A stretch of 5,335 nucleotides of DNA from contig JAQWAM010000137.1 in the NCBI GenBank assembly GCA_028707675.1, forward strand, positions 1-5,335, written 5' to 3'. Both the position numbers and the translations under genes were made by a program. The notes under the pieces were generated by a model. It worked only from the letters and a program-made list of their open reading frames with translations. It did not search any database and had not been told where the DNA came from. Below, one piece after another: positions 1 to 5,335 of the stretch (position 1 is the stretch's first letter; every line of letters begins with the position of its first letter). This stretch comes from Kiritimatiellia bacterium (GTDB lineage Bacteria; Verrucomicrobiota; Kiritimatiellia; RFP12; UBA1067).

Positions 1-496
1 CCGTCAAAACCAACGAGCCCAGCAGTCCCAGCGCCGTGACCACCACCATGAAACCCGTGTGCAGCAGGAGCGCCTGCCACAGCACCGGCGGAAACCAGAC
101 ACCCTGCCGCACCCCCGCCAGCACCCCGTACGCCGCGTAAAAGACCGCCAGCGCGGAAAGTGAGGCTGCCAGAGCGCCCAGATACTTGCCGACCAGCACT
201 GTGCCGCGGCTGATCGGCTTTGAAAGCAGCGGATAGATCGTGCGGGACTCGAATTCCGGCGGGAAAAGACGCGAAGACACGCCCAGCCCGATAACCGCGG
301 AAAACAGCCACACCAGCAGCATGGCCAACTCGTTTGTGTAACGGCTGGCCGAGGACACGCCGAACGGCGTGAAAAAGAACAGCGGCGTCAAGATCACCCC
401 GCCCAGCACAAAAACCACCGCCAGGTCCTTGCGGCGGTACAAGTCTAGCGCCGACAACCTCAACAACGCCAATATCTGCCGCGCCAAAGGTTTCAT
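1..496 (-). CDS. ABC-2-type transporter permease, partial (C-terminus beyond left edge)
   Basis: This is the membrane subunit of an ABC transporter, partner of the ATPase encoded just before it. About 165 N-terminal residues are visible, beginning MKPLARQILALLRLSALDLY. Hydrophobic segments lie at roughly residues 24-43, 57-75, 105-128 and 139-165. Between the second and third is a cytoplasmic loop with EFESRTIYPLLSKPISR (about 81-97) followed by GKYLG. That 'E..S.TI..LLSKP.SR...GKYLG' pattern is characteristic of ABC-2 permeases of the NosY/GldF/YhaP-like kind. The ATG overlaps the ATPase stop codon as ATGA (493-496), so translation is probably coupled. A GGAGGG ribosome binding site (502-507) lies 5 nt upstream inside the ATPase gene. 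The substrate cannot be told from sequence. It does not look like a Wzm-type polysaccharide exporter, though only the N-terminal part is available. The gene is open to the left edge with no stop. Confidence 0.85.
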   Translation of the reverse strand, partial: MKPLARQILALLRLSALDLYRRKDLAVVFVLGGVILTPLFFFTPFGVSSASRYTNELAMLLVWLFSAVIGLGVSSRLFPPEFESRTIYPLLSKPISRGTVLVGKYLGALAASLSALAVFYAAYGVLAGVRQGVWFPPVLWQALLLHTGFMVVVTALGLLGSLVLT

Positions 497-1230
497 GAAC
501 GCCCTCCACCATGCGCTTCCGCCCCCAGCGCCTTCAGAAAAATACGCTCCAGATTCCTTTCGCCGTCGCCGGCCAATTCCCGCACAGAGCCGCAACTGAC
601 CAGCCCGCCCCGCTTGACGATAGCCACCCGGTCGCAGATCAGTTCCGCCTCGGAAAGTTCGTGCGATGAGAAAAACACGGTCTTGCCCTGCCTCCGCAAA
701 TCAATAATCAGATCGCGAAGCCGGATGCGCGCCAGCGGGTCAAGCCCCGTGAAGGGCTCGTCCAGAATCAGCAGATCTGGATCATGTAACAACGCCTGGG
801 CTATCCCCGCCCGCTGCAACATACCCTTGGAATAACTTCGCAGAGGCCTTTTGCCGGCATCGGACAAACCGACCCGCGCGATCAGTTTCGTCGCGCGACG
901 CTTGATCGCGTTTTTGGCCATACCGCAAAGACCTCCGTAGAAACCCAGCAGCTCCGCCACGTTGAGAAAAGGATAGTAGTAGGCGGTCTCCGGCATGAAC
1001 CCGATCTTGGCCCGGGCGGACGGGGCGCACGGGTCGCCTCCCAACACCTCCACTAGCCCGCTGTCCGGTCGGAAAAAACCCAGCAGCATTTTGATCGTGG
1101 TGGTCTTGCCGGCGCCGTTGGCGCCGAGAAATCCCATGATCTCGCCCTGCCTGACAGCGAGGGAGAGACCGTTCACGGCCTGGACCTTCCCGAAAGCCTT
1201 GACCACACCTTCCATTTTGACGATGTCCAT
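493..1230 (-). CDS. ABC transporter ATP-binding protein (ABC-2 type, CcmA/GldA-like)
   Basis: This is the cytoplasmic ATPase that powers the adjacent ABC-2 permease. The 245 residues form one complete nucleotide-binding domain. Walker A is GANGAGKT (36-43). The Q-loop region is GFMPE (77-81), with Glu where many ABC proteins have Gln, which is common in the CcmA/DrrA branch. The signature is YSKGMLQR (133-140), a variant of LSGGQ that is also common in this branch. Walker B is LLILDE (153-158), the D-loop is GLD (162-164), and the switch His is H190 in SSHELSE. The length is slightly short of the roughly 300-residue DrrA/NatA type, with only a small tail after the core. A GGGAG (1235-1239) 4 nt upstream supports the ATG at 1228-1230 over the in-frame Met6. 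It starts 18 nt after the UXS stop and overlaps the permease start by 4 nt. Substrate and direction are undetermined; export, or a role in membrane-complex assembly, is usual for the class. Confidence 0.93.
   Translation of the reverse strand: MDIVKMEGVVKAFGKVQAVNGLSLAVRQGEIMGFLGANGAGKTTTIKMLLGFFRPDSGLVEVLGGDPCAPSARAKIGFMPETAYYYPFLNVAELLGFYGGLCGMAKNAIKRRATKLIARVGLSDAGKRPLRSYSKGMLQRAGIAQALLHDPDLLILDEPFTGLDPLARIRLRDLIIDLRRQGKTVFFSSHELSEAELICDRVAIVKRGGLVSCGSVRELAGDGERNLERIFLKALGAEAHGGGRS
502..507 (-). promoter_or_regulatory. Ribosome binding site of the permease gene, inside the ATPase CDS
   Basis: GGAGGG on the minus strand, 5 nt before the ATG at 494-496. It fixes the permease start and, with the ATGA stop/start overlap, supports translational coupling of the two transporter subunits. 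Confidence 0.7.
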
Positions 1231-1248
1231 GAAACTCCCGTCGCAAAA

Positions 1249-1270
1249 TTATTTCACAGTTCTGAAATAA
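1249..1270 (-). repeat. Perfect inverted repeat / stem-loop on the UXS stop codon, followed by TTTT
   Basis: TTATTTCA (1249-1256) and TGAAATAA (1263-1270) are exact reverse complements around a 6-nt loop. In the leftward transcript the stem covers the last codons of the UXS gene including its TAA stop, and four U residues follow at once (positions 1248-1245). The stem has a single G-C pair, so as an intrinsic terminator it would be weak. It might act as a partial terminator or as a 3' stability/processing element between the sugar genes and the transporter genes. The structure is seen in the sequence; the function is inferred. Confidence 0.45.
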
Positions 1271-2220
1271 GCGATCGTTTTCGCCAGGCCCTCGCGCAGC
1301 GGAACCTTCGGCGCCCAACCCAGCAGCTCGCCCGCCAGGGTTATGTCCGGCTTGCGCCGCCGCGGATCGTCTTTGGGCAAAGGCCGGAACACAAGTTTGC
1401 TCTTGCTCTCCGGCAACTGCCGCAACGTCTCCTCTGCTAGTTGAAGGATGGTGTATTCATCCGGGTTGCCCACATTGATCACCGGCACCCCCATGTCGTG
1501 ACCGGCGAAAAAGCGGTTGAGCTTGGCCCGGTCAAGCCGCATCATGAGCATGCACGCATCTATCAGGTCGGCCACATACTGGAAACTGCGGGTTTGCGAG
1601 CCGTCGCCGTAAAGCGTGATTTCTTTTTGGTGCAGGGCCTGCATCACAAAGTTGCTGATGACCCGTCCGTCCTGCGGGTGCATGCCGGGGCCGTAAGTGT
1701 TGAAGATGCGCACCATACGCACATCAACGCCGTATTCGCGCAGGTAATCCGCGCACAGCGTCTCGGCGGCGCGCTTGCCCTCGTCATAGCAACTGCGCTG
1801 CCCCAAAGTATTGACGTTGCCCCAGTAGCTCTCCGGCTGCGGATGCACCTCGGGGTCGCCGTATATCTCCGAAGTCGAAGTGTGGAAAACCCGCGCCTTG
1901 GTCTTGAGAGCCAGATCCAAAACGTTCATCATGCCCATGAAGGAAGTCTTGACCGTCTCCACCGGGTTGCGCTGGTAGTGGATCGGCGAGGCCGGGCAGG
2001 CCAGATTGTAAATCTCGTCAAACTGCCCCCAGAAAGGATGAGTGACATCATGCAGCATGAAGGTCAAGCGCGGGTTGTCAAGCAGGTCGTAGATGTTGGC
2101 CTTGGTGCCCGTAAAGAGGTTGTCCATAACGGTGACCTCGTCGCCCTCCGCCAACAGCCGCCGTGCCATGTGCGAACCTATAAATCCGGCGCCGCCGGTG
2201 ATCAACACCTTTTTCGTCAT
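1249..2220 (-). CDS. uxs: UDP-glucuronate decarboxylase (UDP-xylose synthase), extended SDR family
   Basis: The predicted enzyme converts UDP-glucuronate to UDP-xylose and CO2 in the cytoplasm, using bound NAD+, to supply a donor for surface-glycan synthesis. The 323 residues begin with the Rossmann dinucleotide motif GGAGFIGS (9-16). The UXS-type motif [13 protein letters not shown] spans 71-83. The catalytic region [10 protein letters not shown] (114-123) has S117 and E118. The SDR pair YxxxK is Y145/K149 in [17 protein letters not shown] (171-178) and GDGSQTRSF (205-213) with R211 are substrate-site motifs. The combination CPASPIHYQ plus SCYDEGKR separates UXS from UDP-glucose 4-epimerase and dTDP-glucose dehydratase. 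The length is close to bacterial UXS (about 310-320). A stretch around 228-244 ([17 protein letters not shown]), before [10 protein letters not shown], looks longer than usual. GAGGGG (2229-2234) lies 8 nt before the ATG. The gene starts 19 nt after the fucosidase stop and ends 18 nt before the ATPase start, so all are likely cotranscribed. Confidence 0.93.
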   Translation of the reverse strand: MTKKVLITGGAGFIGSHMARRLLAEGDEVTVMDNLFTGTKANIYDLLDNPRLTFMLHDVTHPFWGQFDEIYNLACPASPIHYQRNPVETVKTSFMGMMNVLDLALKTKARVFHTSTSEIYGDPEVHPQPESYWGNVNTLGQRSCYDEGKRAAETLCADYLREYGVDVRMVRIFNTYGPGMHPQDGRVISNFVMQALHQKEITLYGDGSQTRSFQYVADLIDACMLMMRLDRAKLNRFFAGHDMGVPVINVGNPDEYTILQLAEETLRQLPESKSKLVFRPLPKDDPRRRKPDITLAGELLGWAPKVPLREGLAKTIAYFRTVK

Positions 2221-2239
2221 TACTTTATCCCCTCTTATT

Positions 2240-3775
2240 TTATTGCCCGGCGCCCGCTTCCGTGACCGCCGCCGGCATCATGAAAACCCCTAAATCGCTG
2301 ACACACGGACAGGCCGCGGCAGCGGTCACGCGCAGCCGCACACGGTCGCTCTTCACCTTAGGCCCGCGGATCAGGCGGCAGGCGCCGATGCTGAGCCCTT
2401 TGGCATATTCCTGCCACGCGCCATCGCGCAGCACGTCCACTGCGAAACCGTCGACGCGTTGCCCCAAACGGATATTTTCCCTGAGCCGCACGACGTTAAA
2501 CTCCGTCTGCGCCGGCAGGGCCACCGTCAAAGTCGCGTTGGTCACATCGTCGTCCGTGGCCCAGTACGAGTAACGGTCGTCATCCAGCGCGTTGTCCGCC
2601 GCATAAGGATGCGACTGCCCCGGCCGAGCCTGCCACGCGCGCACATTGCTGGCGTCAGCCTTTCCACCCTGCGCCATGTTGACCGCGAAAAGCGCGCGCA
2701 GGCTGTTGCCAAAAACTTCCAGCGACTTCCGGTCGGCCTCGCAGACCAGTCCGGAACGATCCGGCGCAATGCCAAGGTTCATGCACCCGCCCTTGCCCAC
2801 GCTGTTGAAATAAATGTCCATCAGCTTGGCCGGGGATCGCACAGTAGCGTCCTGGTTTGGGTGCCAGAACCACCCCTTGCGCAGCGGCACGTCACACTCG
2901 GCCGGGATCCATGCCGCGCCGTCACGATGCCCGGCCGGCCCTTCGACATGGTTTTTGGAATCTCCGTTAGCCGGACGCGCGGGGTCGGTGCGGCCTTTGG
3001 GTGTAAAAGTCGCCCAAGAGTCTTCCGCCGCATAACCGTGCTCATTGCCGACCCAGCGGCAATCGGGGCCGACATCGCCGAAAATGCAGGCCGCGGGCTG
3101 CAGTTCCCGCACCAGCCCCCAAGTGCGCGGCCAGTCATAATAGGTTAAACGGTCGATGCCGCGTTTTTCCCGCGCCCCGCCGTAATAACCGTCGCCGCCG
3201 TTGGCGCCGTCGAACCAGACCTCGAACAGCGTTCCGTAGCGTGTCAGCAGCTCGCGCAACTGTGCGTGATATAAGGGGATATACCCGGGAGTTCCGTACA
3301 ACGCGCTGTTTCGGTCCCACGGCGAGCAGTACACCCCGAAGCGCAGCCCGTGCTTCTTGGCCGCGTCCGCGTATTCGCGCACGAGGTCGCCCTTGCCGCC
3401 GCGCCAAGGCGACTTGGAGACGTTGTGAGCGGTCGTGGCTGTCGGCCACAGGCAGAATCCGTCATGGTGTTTGGCCACAAGGATCACGCCCCGCATGCCC
3501 GCGCCCTTGAGCACCCCCGCCACCTGCCCGGCATCCAAGGCTGTCGGGGTGAACAGCGCCGGGCTCTCCTCGCCGTAACCCCACTCTTTATCGGTGTAGG
3601 TGTTGATGCCGTAATGGATCAATGCGTAAAACTCCGTCTCGTGCCAAAGCATCTGGCGCTCGGAAGGCACTGCCCCGTAAGGTTTGGGTGCTTCCGCCGC
3701 TCCCGGCGCAAACAGCGCAAACGCTGACAAGCTCAGCACAGAGATCATTTTTACCATAGGCACAATCGCCCTCAT
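2240..3775 (-). CDS. Secreted GH29 alpha-L-fucosidase with C-terminal F5/8-type-C (CBM32-like) domain
   Basis: This predicted exo-glycosidase removes alpha-L-fucose from glycans by a retaining mechanism outside the cytoplasm. Of 511 residues, about 1-29 form a signal peptide: VK in the n-region, a hydrophobic core [13 protein letters not shown], and probable cleavage after AEA (29). The catalytic barrel (about 36-365) has [12 protein letters not shown] (49-60), [12 protein letters not shown] (101-112), the nucleophile motif EVWFDGANG with D189, and RWVGNE (240-245). In GH29 subfamily B the Glu of such a motif is the likely acid/base, so E245 is the candidate. [14 protein letters not shown] (292-305) and [13 protein letters not shown] (318-330) are further family motifs. 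About 374-505 is a jelly-roll carbohydrate-binding domain ([19 protein letters not shown]). Subfamily B usually prefers alpha-1,3/1,4-linked fucose. The ATG at 3773-3775 has AAAGG (3783-3787) 7 nt upstream; Met7 is an alternative start that keeps the signal peptide. It is first in the operon and has no sulfatase next to it. Confidence 0.92.
   Translation of the reverse strand: MRAIVPMVKMISVLSLSAFALFAPGAAEAPKPYGAVPSERQMLWHETEFYALIHYGINTYTDKEWGYGEESPALFTPTALDAGQVAGVLKGAGMRGVILVAKHHDGFCLWPTATTAHNVSKSPWRGGKGDLVREYADAAKKHGLRFGVYCSPWDRNSALYGTPGYIPLYHAQLRELLTRYGTLFEVWFDGANGGDGYYGGAREKRGIDRLTYYDWPRTWGLVRELQPAACIFGDVGPDCRWVGNEHGYAAEDSWATFTPKGRTDPARPANGDSKNHVEGPAGHRDGAAWIPAECDVPLRKGWFWHPNQDATVRSPAKLMDIYFNSVGKGGCMNLGIAPDRSGLVCEADRKSLEVFGNSLRALFAVNMAQGGKADASNVRAWQARPGQSHPYAADNALDDDRYSYWATDDDVTNATLTVALPAQTEFNVVRLRENIRLGQRVDGFAVDVLRDGAWQEYAKGLSIGACRLIRGPKVKSDRVRLRVTAAAACPCVSDLGVFMMPAAVTEAGAGQ
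2261..2656 (-). other. F5/8-type-C / CBM32-like domain of the fucosidase (protein residues about 374-505)
   Basis: This part of the fucosidase begins near [10 protein letters not shown] and contains the pattern '[14 protein letters not shown]' followed by '[26 protein letters not shown]'. These are the usual opening and first strands of discoidin-like beta-sandwich carbohydrate-binding modules. It likely tethers the enzyme to galactose-, GlcNAc- or fucose-bearing host or algal glycans. The ligand is not deducible. Boundaries are approximate. Confidence 0.7.
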
Positions 3776-3855
3776 AACGAGACCTTTCCGCTACCTGACT
3801 TTTCTTTTAACGCCTGTCAACGGCAAGCCCTGCCTTCGCAGCGCTTTTTGTTTTA

Positions 3856-3884
3856 ATAATAGCCTTTATGGGTGAACGCGGCAA
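3856..3884 (-). promoter_or_regulatory. Sigma70-like promoter of the fucosidase-UXS-ABC operon
   Basis: On the minus strand: -35 TTGCCG (3879-3884, 4/6 to consensus), a 17-nt spacer, then -10 TATTAT (3856-3861, 5/6). Transcription would start near 3849, leaving a leader of roughly 74 nt before the fucosidase ATG. The boxes and spacing are seen directly; activity is inferred. Confidence 0.5.
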
Positions 3885-3896
3885 GCTCCGGTTCAC
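3872..3896. repeat. Inverted repeat GTGAAC-N13-GTTCAC, candidate operator
   Basis: GTGAAC (3872-3877) and GTTCAC (3891-3896) are exact reverse complements, with arm centres 19 bp apart. The match extends outward on both sides (GG before, CCC after) if a single A at 3897 is bulged. The repeat brackets the leftward -35 box (3879-3884) and lies 28 bp upstream of the rightward -35. A dimeric regulator bound here could control one or both promoters. No regulator gene is visible in the window. Confidence 0.35.
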
Positions 3897-3923
3897 ACCC
3901 GATACTTTCTTCCGAGATAGGGG

Positions 3924-3952
3924 TTGACTGTTTTTTTCAACCTCGGCATAAT
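3924..3952 (+). promoter_or_regulatory. Sigma70-like promoter of the surface-protein gene
   Basis: -35 TTGACT (3924-3929, 5/6), a 17-nt spacer, then -10 CATAAT (3947-3952, 5/6). The predicted start near 3959 leaves a leader of about 57 nt before the ATG at 4016. This promoter lies inside the upstream in-frame extension that begins with GTG at 3872, which argues that the real translation start is 4016. Confidence 0.6.
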
Positions 3953-4015
3953 GACTTCCAAGTGGTTTTAGGGTTAAGCTTATGGGTCGAATTTAAAGAC
4001 TTAAGAACTTTTGCG

Positions 4016-4858
4016 ATGAAAAAATGCATTTTGACGCTTTCAGCTTTTTGTGGCGCGTTTTTTGCCTATTCTGAAAACATTGTCTCGGTGACGAACACGC
4101 CGGGGTACGTGCAGCTTGACGCCAAGAGTGACACGCAGAAGATTGTCGCGGGCACGATTCACCAGACGGCGTATCCGGAGTCGATCGGCGATCCCCTGTT
4201 CTGGTTCGATTGCACGCGGACGAACGGCTGGACGGTTGACGCGGACGGCAAGGTTTCGCTCATCCCGTCGCTTGTCGGCGGGCGAACGCTTACGACTGTG
4301 CAGGGTTCCGGCACCCAGACCTTCAACACCTGGTGGGTGCAAAACAATCCGGTGCTCACCAACGACACGGCGCTGGGCGGCATGCCGGTTCTCGATTTCG
4401 GCATCAAGGGCTCCAGCCGCGGCCTCGTGTTCAACGCCGTCGAGGCCACCGACAACTGCAACCGTCTGGACGGAATAGGCTCGATCATAGCGGTCTGGCA
4501 TTCGGCGCGCGGCACCGGCGATTATGGCGAAGGCGGCTACTACGGCGGACAGTTCGTCGGGGGGGGCTATTCTTTTGCCGGCGGGACTGACGGCATCATG
4601 TGGGGGCGCGACACTACCACGCAGGCTCGACAGGTGGATGCGGAGAGCGGTTCCTACCGTCCGCGCTGGTTCGACAACACGTTCTTCCAGGCTTCACATA
4701 CGCATCTGGCGAACCAGAATGCCGGCGTGCGGCACGACGGCGCATGCCTACGATCGGCATCAGGGTCGGCATGGCCGGAGGATGGGAGGTCGCCTCAACC
4801 ATCCCGAACGCCGACGGCACAGTCCGCGCGTTCCCGCCAGCGAGTGGCATCGGCATGA
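4016..4858 (+). CDS. Secreted LamG-like surface protein, N-terminal part, broken by a frameshift near 4741-4744
   Basis: The true coding part runs from the ATG at 4016 to about 4740, roughly 241 residues. It begins MKKCILTLSAFCGAFFAYS, a clear signal peptide with likely cleavage after AYS (19). The mature protein enters a LamG/concanavalin-like module: DPLFWFDCTRTNGWTV (about residue 59 on), a glycine-rich part (YGEGGYYGGQFVGGGYSFAGG), and then AGVRHDG at the break. After that the frame reads Arg/Ser-rich nonsense to a TGA at 4856-4858, while the -1 frame carries the sensible continuation. The function is unknown; such secreted proteins in PVC bacteria are probably surface adhesins or glycan-binding proteins. 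The Shine-Dalgarno is weak. An in-frame GTG at 3872 is upstream of the promoter and would bury the signal peptide, so it was not used. It could be a genuine pseudogene or a base error. Confidence 0.72.
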   Translation: MKKCILTLSAFCGAFFAYSENIVSVTNTPGYVQLDAKSDTQKIVAGTIHQTAYPESIGDPLFWFDCTRTNGWTVDADGKVSLIPSLVGGRTLTTVQGSGTQTFNTWWVQNNPVLTNDTALGGMPVLDFGIKGSSRGLVFNAVEATDNCNRLDGIGSIIAVWHSARGTGDYGEGGYYGGQFVGGGYSFAGGTDGIMWGRDTTTQARQVDAESGSYRPRWFDNTFFQASHTHLANQNAGVRHDGACLRSASGSAWPEDGRSPQPSRTPTAQSARSRQRVASA

Positions 4859-5335
4859 ACGATGCCCGTGTTGATACTGTTTCCGGCGGTTTTAAGGTCG
4901 CGGAAATGCTCATCTTCGATAAAACCCTCACCGCGGAAGAGTGTGAGAAGGTCGAGGCGCACCTCAACTGGAAGTGGTTCGCCCAGCGCGCTGCTCCGGG
5001 GGTCAATGGCGAGGCGAAGATCGGATGGATCCGTCCTGTCCGCTGCGTTGCCGGCGCTGCCGTGGCGGTGGATCAGCAGGTTGAGGTTGATGCCGGTGAC
5101 AAGCTCGTCATTTCCCGTGTCGGCGGCGGTCGCGGAGTTGGCGAGCCGGGTATTGTCAAGACCGGCGGGGGCAAACTTCAGCTCGACGACGCCCGCAATT
5201 TCAACGGCGCGATCAAGATGAACGGCGGAACTCTGACGTTCTCCGGCAAGGCGATCCCGACCGGACTTCCGCGCGATCCCTTCCTCCATTTCGACGCGTC
5301 GGACTCCAGTTCGGTCGTAAGTTCGGGCGGGGATC
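4744..5335 (+). CDS. Continuation of the LamG/PATR surface protein in the -1 frame, open to the right edge
   Basis: This frame is open from 4591 to the window end and becomes protein-like from about 4744 (MPTIGIRVGMAGGWEV). It is best read as the rest of the gene starting at 4016, not as a separate gene: it has no signal peptide of its own and no ribosome binding site I can defend. In order it shows GGWEVASTIPNADG, then KVAEMLIFDKTLTAEECEKV with HLNWKWF. The latter is the usual C-terminal end of bacterial LamG-like modules ('.AE.LIFD..LT..E...V...L..KW'). A beta-rich linker follows, then a PATR repeat (5149-5241), then LPRDPFLHFDASDSSSVV, which restarts a module like the one at 4190. About 197 residues are visible. 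The full protein is likely far longer, with repeated modules. ATG 4744 marks where the frame becomes sensible and is not claimed as a real start. Confidence 0.65.
   Translation, partial: MPTIGIRVGMAGGWEVASTIPNADGTVRAFPPASGIGMNDARVDTVSGGFKVAEMLIFDKTLTAEECEKVEAHLNWKWFAQRAAPGVNGEAKIGWIRPVRCVAGAAVAVDQQVEVDAGDKLVISRVGGGRGVGEPGIVKTGGGKLQLDDARNFNGAIKMNGGTLTFSGKAIPTGLPRDPFLHFDASDSSSVVSSGGD
5149..5241 (+). other. Autotransporter-associated beta-strand (PATR) repeat
   Basis: The encoded segment runs from GIVKTGGGKLQLDDARNF through NGAIKMNGGTLTF. It fits the PATR pattern 'G..KTG.G.L.L...N.Y.G...I..GTL.F', a beta-helix unit found in passenger regions of large secreted proteins. It joins two LamG-like modules here. 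The pattern match was made by eye. Confidence 0.75.
5275..5335 (+). repeat. Start of a second LamG-like module (protein-level repeat of 4190 onward)
   Basis: DPFLHFDASDSSSVV here resembles DPLFWFDCTRTNGWTV encoded from 4190: D-P-(FL)-x-x-FD-x(3)-(S/T)-x(3)-V. The offset is 1085 bases, or 362 codons if the missing base is restored. This suggests tandem modules of about 360 residues, each ending in a PATR unit. Only about 20 residues of the second copy are in the window. Confidence 0.5.

Larger units (their letters stand above)
3776..4015. promoter_or_regulatory. Divergent intergenic control region
   Basis: These 240 bases separate the leftward operon from the rightward surface-protein gene. 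They are clearly richer in A and T than the flanking genes. I find no convincing gene here. They hold two back-to-back promoters with about 39 bp between the -35 boxes and an inverted repeat over the leftward -35. There is also a small hairpin in the leftward leader (GGCA/TGCC arms at 3822-3825 and 3831-3834). The promoters and the inverted repeat are listed separately. Confidence 0.75.

Noticed and set aside
782..1318. Minus-strand open frame (178 codons) overlapping the ATPase and the end of UXS
   Set aside because: It is in another frame of the same strand across two well-supported genes. Its Arg/Gly-rich translation is typical of an out-of-frame shadow.
1441..2265. Long plus-strand open frame (274 codons) opposite the UDP-xylose synthase
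   Set aside because: It is antisense to a gene with full family motifs. Its translation is rich in His, Val and Arg with no recognisable domain, as expected for a GC-rich shadow frame.
3815..3820. TTGACA on the minus strand as a -35 box for the fucosidase
   Set aside because: It matches the -35 consensus perfectly, but at 16-18 nt spacing the -10 positions are TCAGGT, CAGGTA and AGGTAG, which are poor. The promoter at 3856-3884 is better overall.
3822..3854. Rightward intrinsic terminator (GGCA/TGCC hairpin followed by CTTTTTGTTTT)
   Set aside because: The T tract begins about 10 nt after the short hairpin, and no rightward gene ends here. The sequence is the leader of the leftward operon.
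3872..4015. Upstream GTG extension of the surface-protein frame
   Set aside because: The rightward -35/-10 (3924-3952) lies inside it, and it would place 48 residues before a clear signal peptide. The ATG at 4016 is a better start.
4016..4060. Lipoprotein signal in the surface protein (Cys12 in LSAFCG)
   Set aside because: The residue before Cys is Phe, which does not fit a lipobox. A type I signal peptidase site after AYS is more plausible.
4040..4501. Minus-strand open frame (153 codons) opposite the surface-protein gene
   Set aside because: It lacks a recognisable domain and is the antisense shadow of a better-supported frame with signal peptide and LamG-like features.
4735..4750. Programmed -1 ribosomal frameshift site
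   Set aside because: The -1 shift has the right direction, but there is no slippery heptamer around the junction and no obvious downstream pseudoknot. A mutation or base error fits better.

Overview
This is a GC-rich bacterial window with two divergent transcription units either side of an AT-richer intergenic region (3776-4015). The rightward gene is a secreted repeat protein with LamG-like modules joined to an autotransporter-associated beta-strand (PATR) repeat. From memory, that architecture is typical of the PVC superphylum, above all Kiritimatiellota and Verrucomicrobiota. Together with the secreted fucosidase it makes a glycan-degrading member of that group the best guess. No marker gene is present, so the assignment is an inference.

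Left part, minus strand (3775 down to 1): a tight four-gene operon. In order of transcription it holds (1) a secreted GH29 alpha-L-fucosidase with a C-terminal F5/8-type-C/CBM32-like domain; (2) after 19 nt, a UDP-glucuronate decarboxylase (UDP-xylose synthase) of the extended SDR family; (3) after 18 nt, the ATPase of an ABC-2-type transporter; (4) with a 4-nt ATGA overlap, its membrane permease, which runs off the left edge. An 8-bp perfect inverted repeat followed by TTTT sits exactly on the UXS stop codon. It may modulate expression between the sugar genes and the transporter genes.

Middle (3776-4015): back-to-back sigma70-like promoters. Leftward is TTGCCG-17-TATTAT and rightward is TTGACT-17-CATAAT. 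A GTGAAC-N13-GTTCAC inverted repeat brackets the leftward -35 and is a candidate operator.

Right part, plus strand (4016 to the end): a large secreted protein. The reading frame is broken near 4741-4744. The first frame stops at 4858, while the recognisable continuation (GGWEV, a LamG-like C-terminal half, a PATR repeat, then the start of a second LamG-like module) lies in the -1 frame and is open to the window end. This is either a real one-base deletion or a sequencing/assembly error.

The fucosidase and the surface protein suggest an outward-facing carbohydrate lifestyle. UDP-xylose synthase supplies a nucleotide sugar for surface glycans. Why it shares an operon with a fucosidase and an ABC-2 transporter cannot be settled from this window. 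I see no RNA genes, CRISPR, insertion sequences or defence genes.
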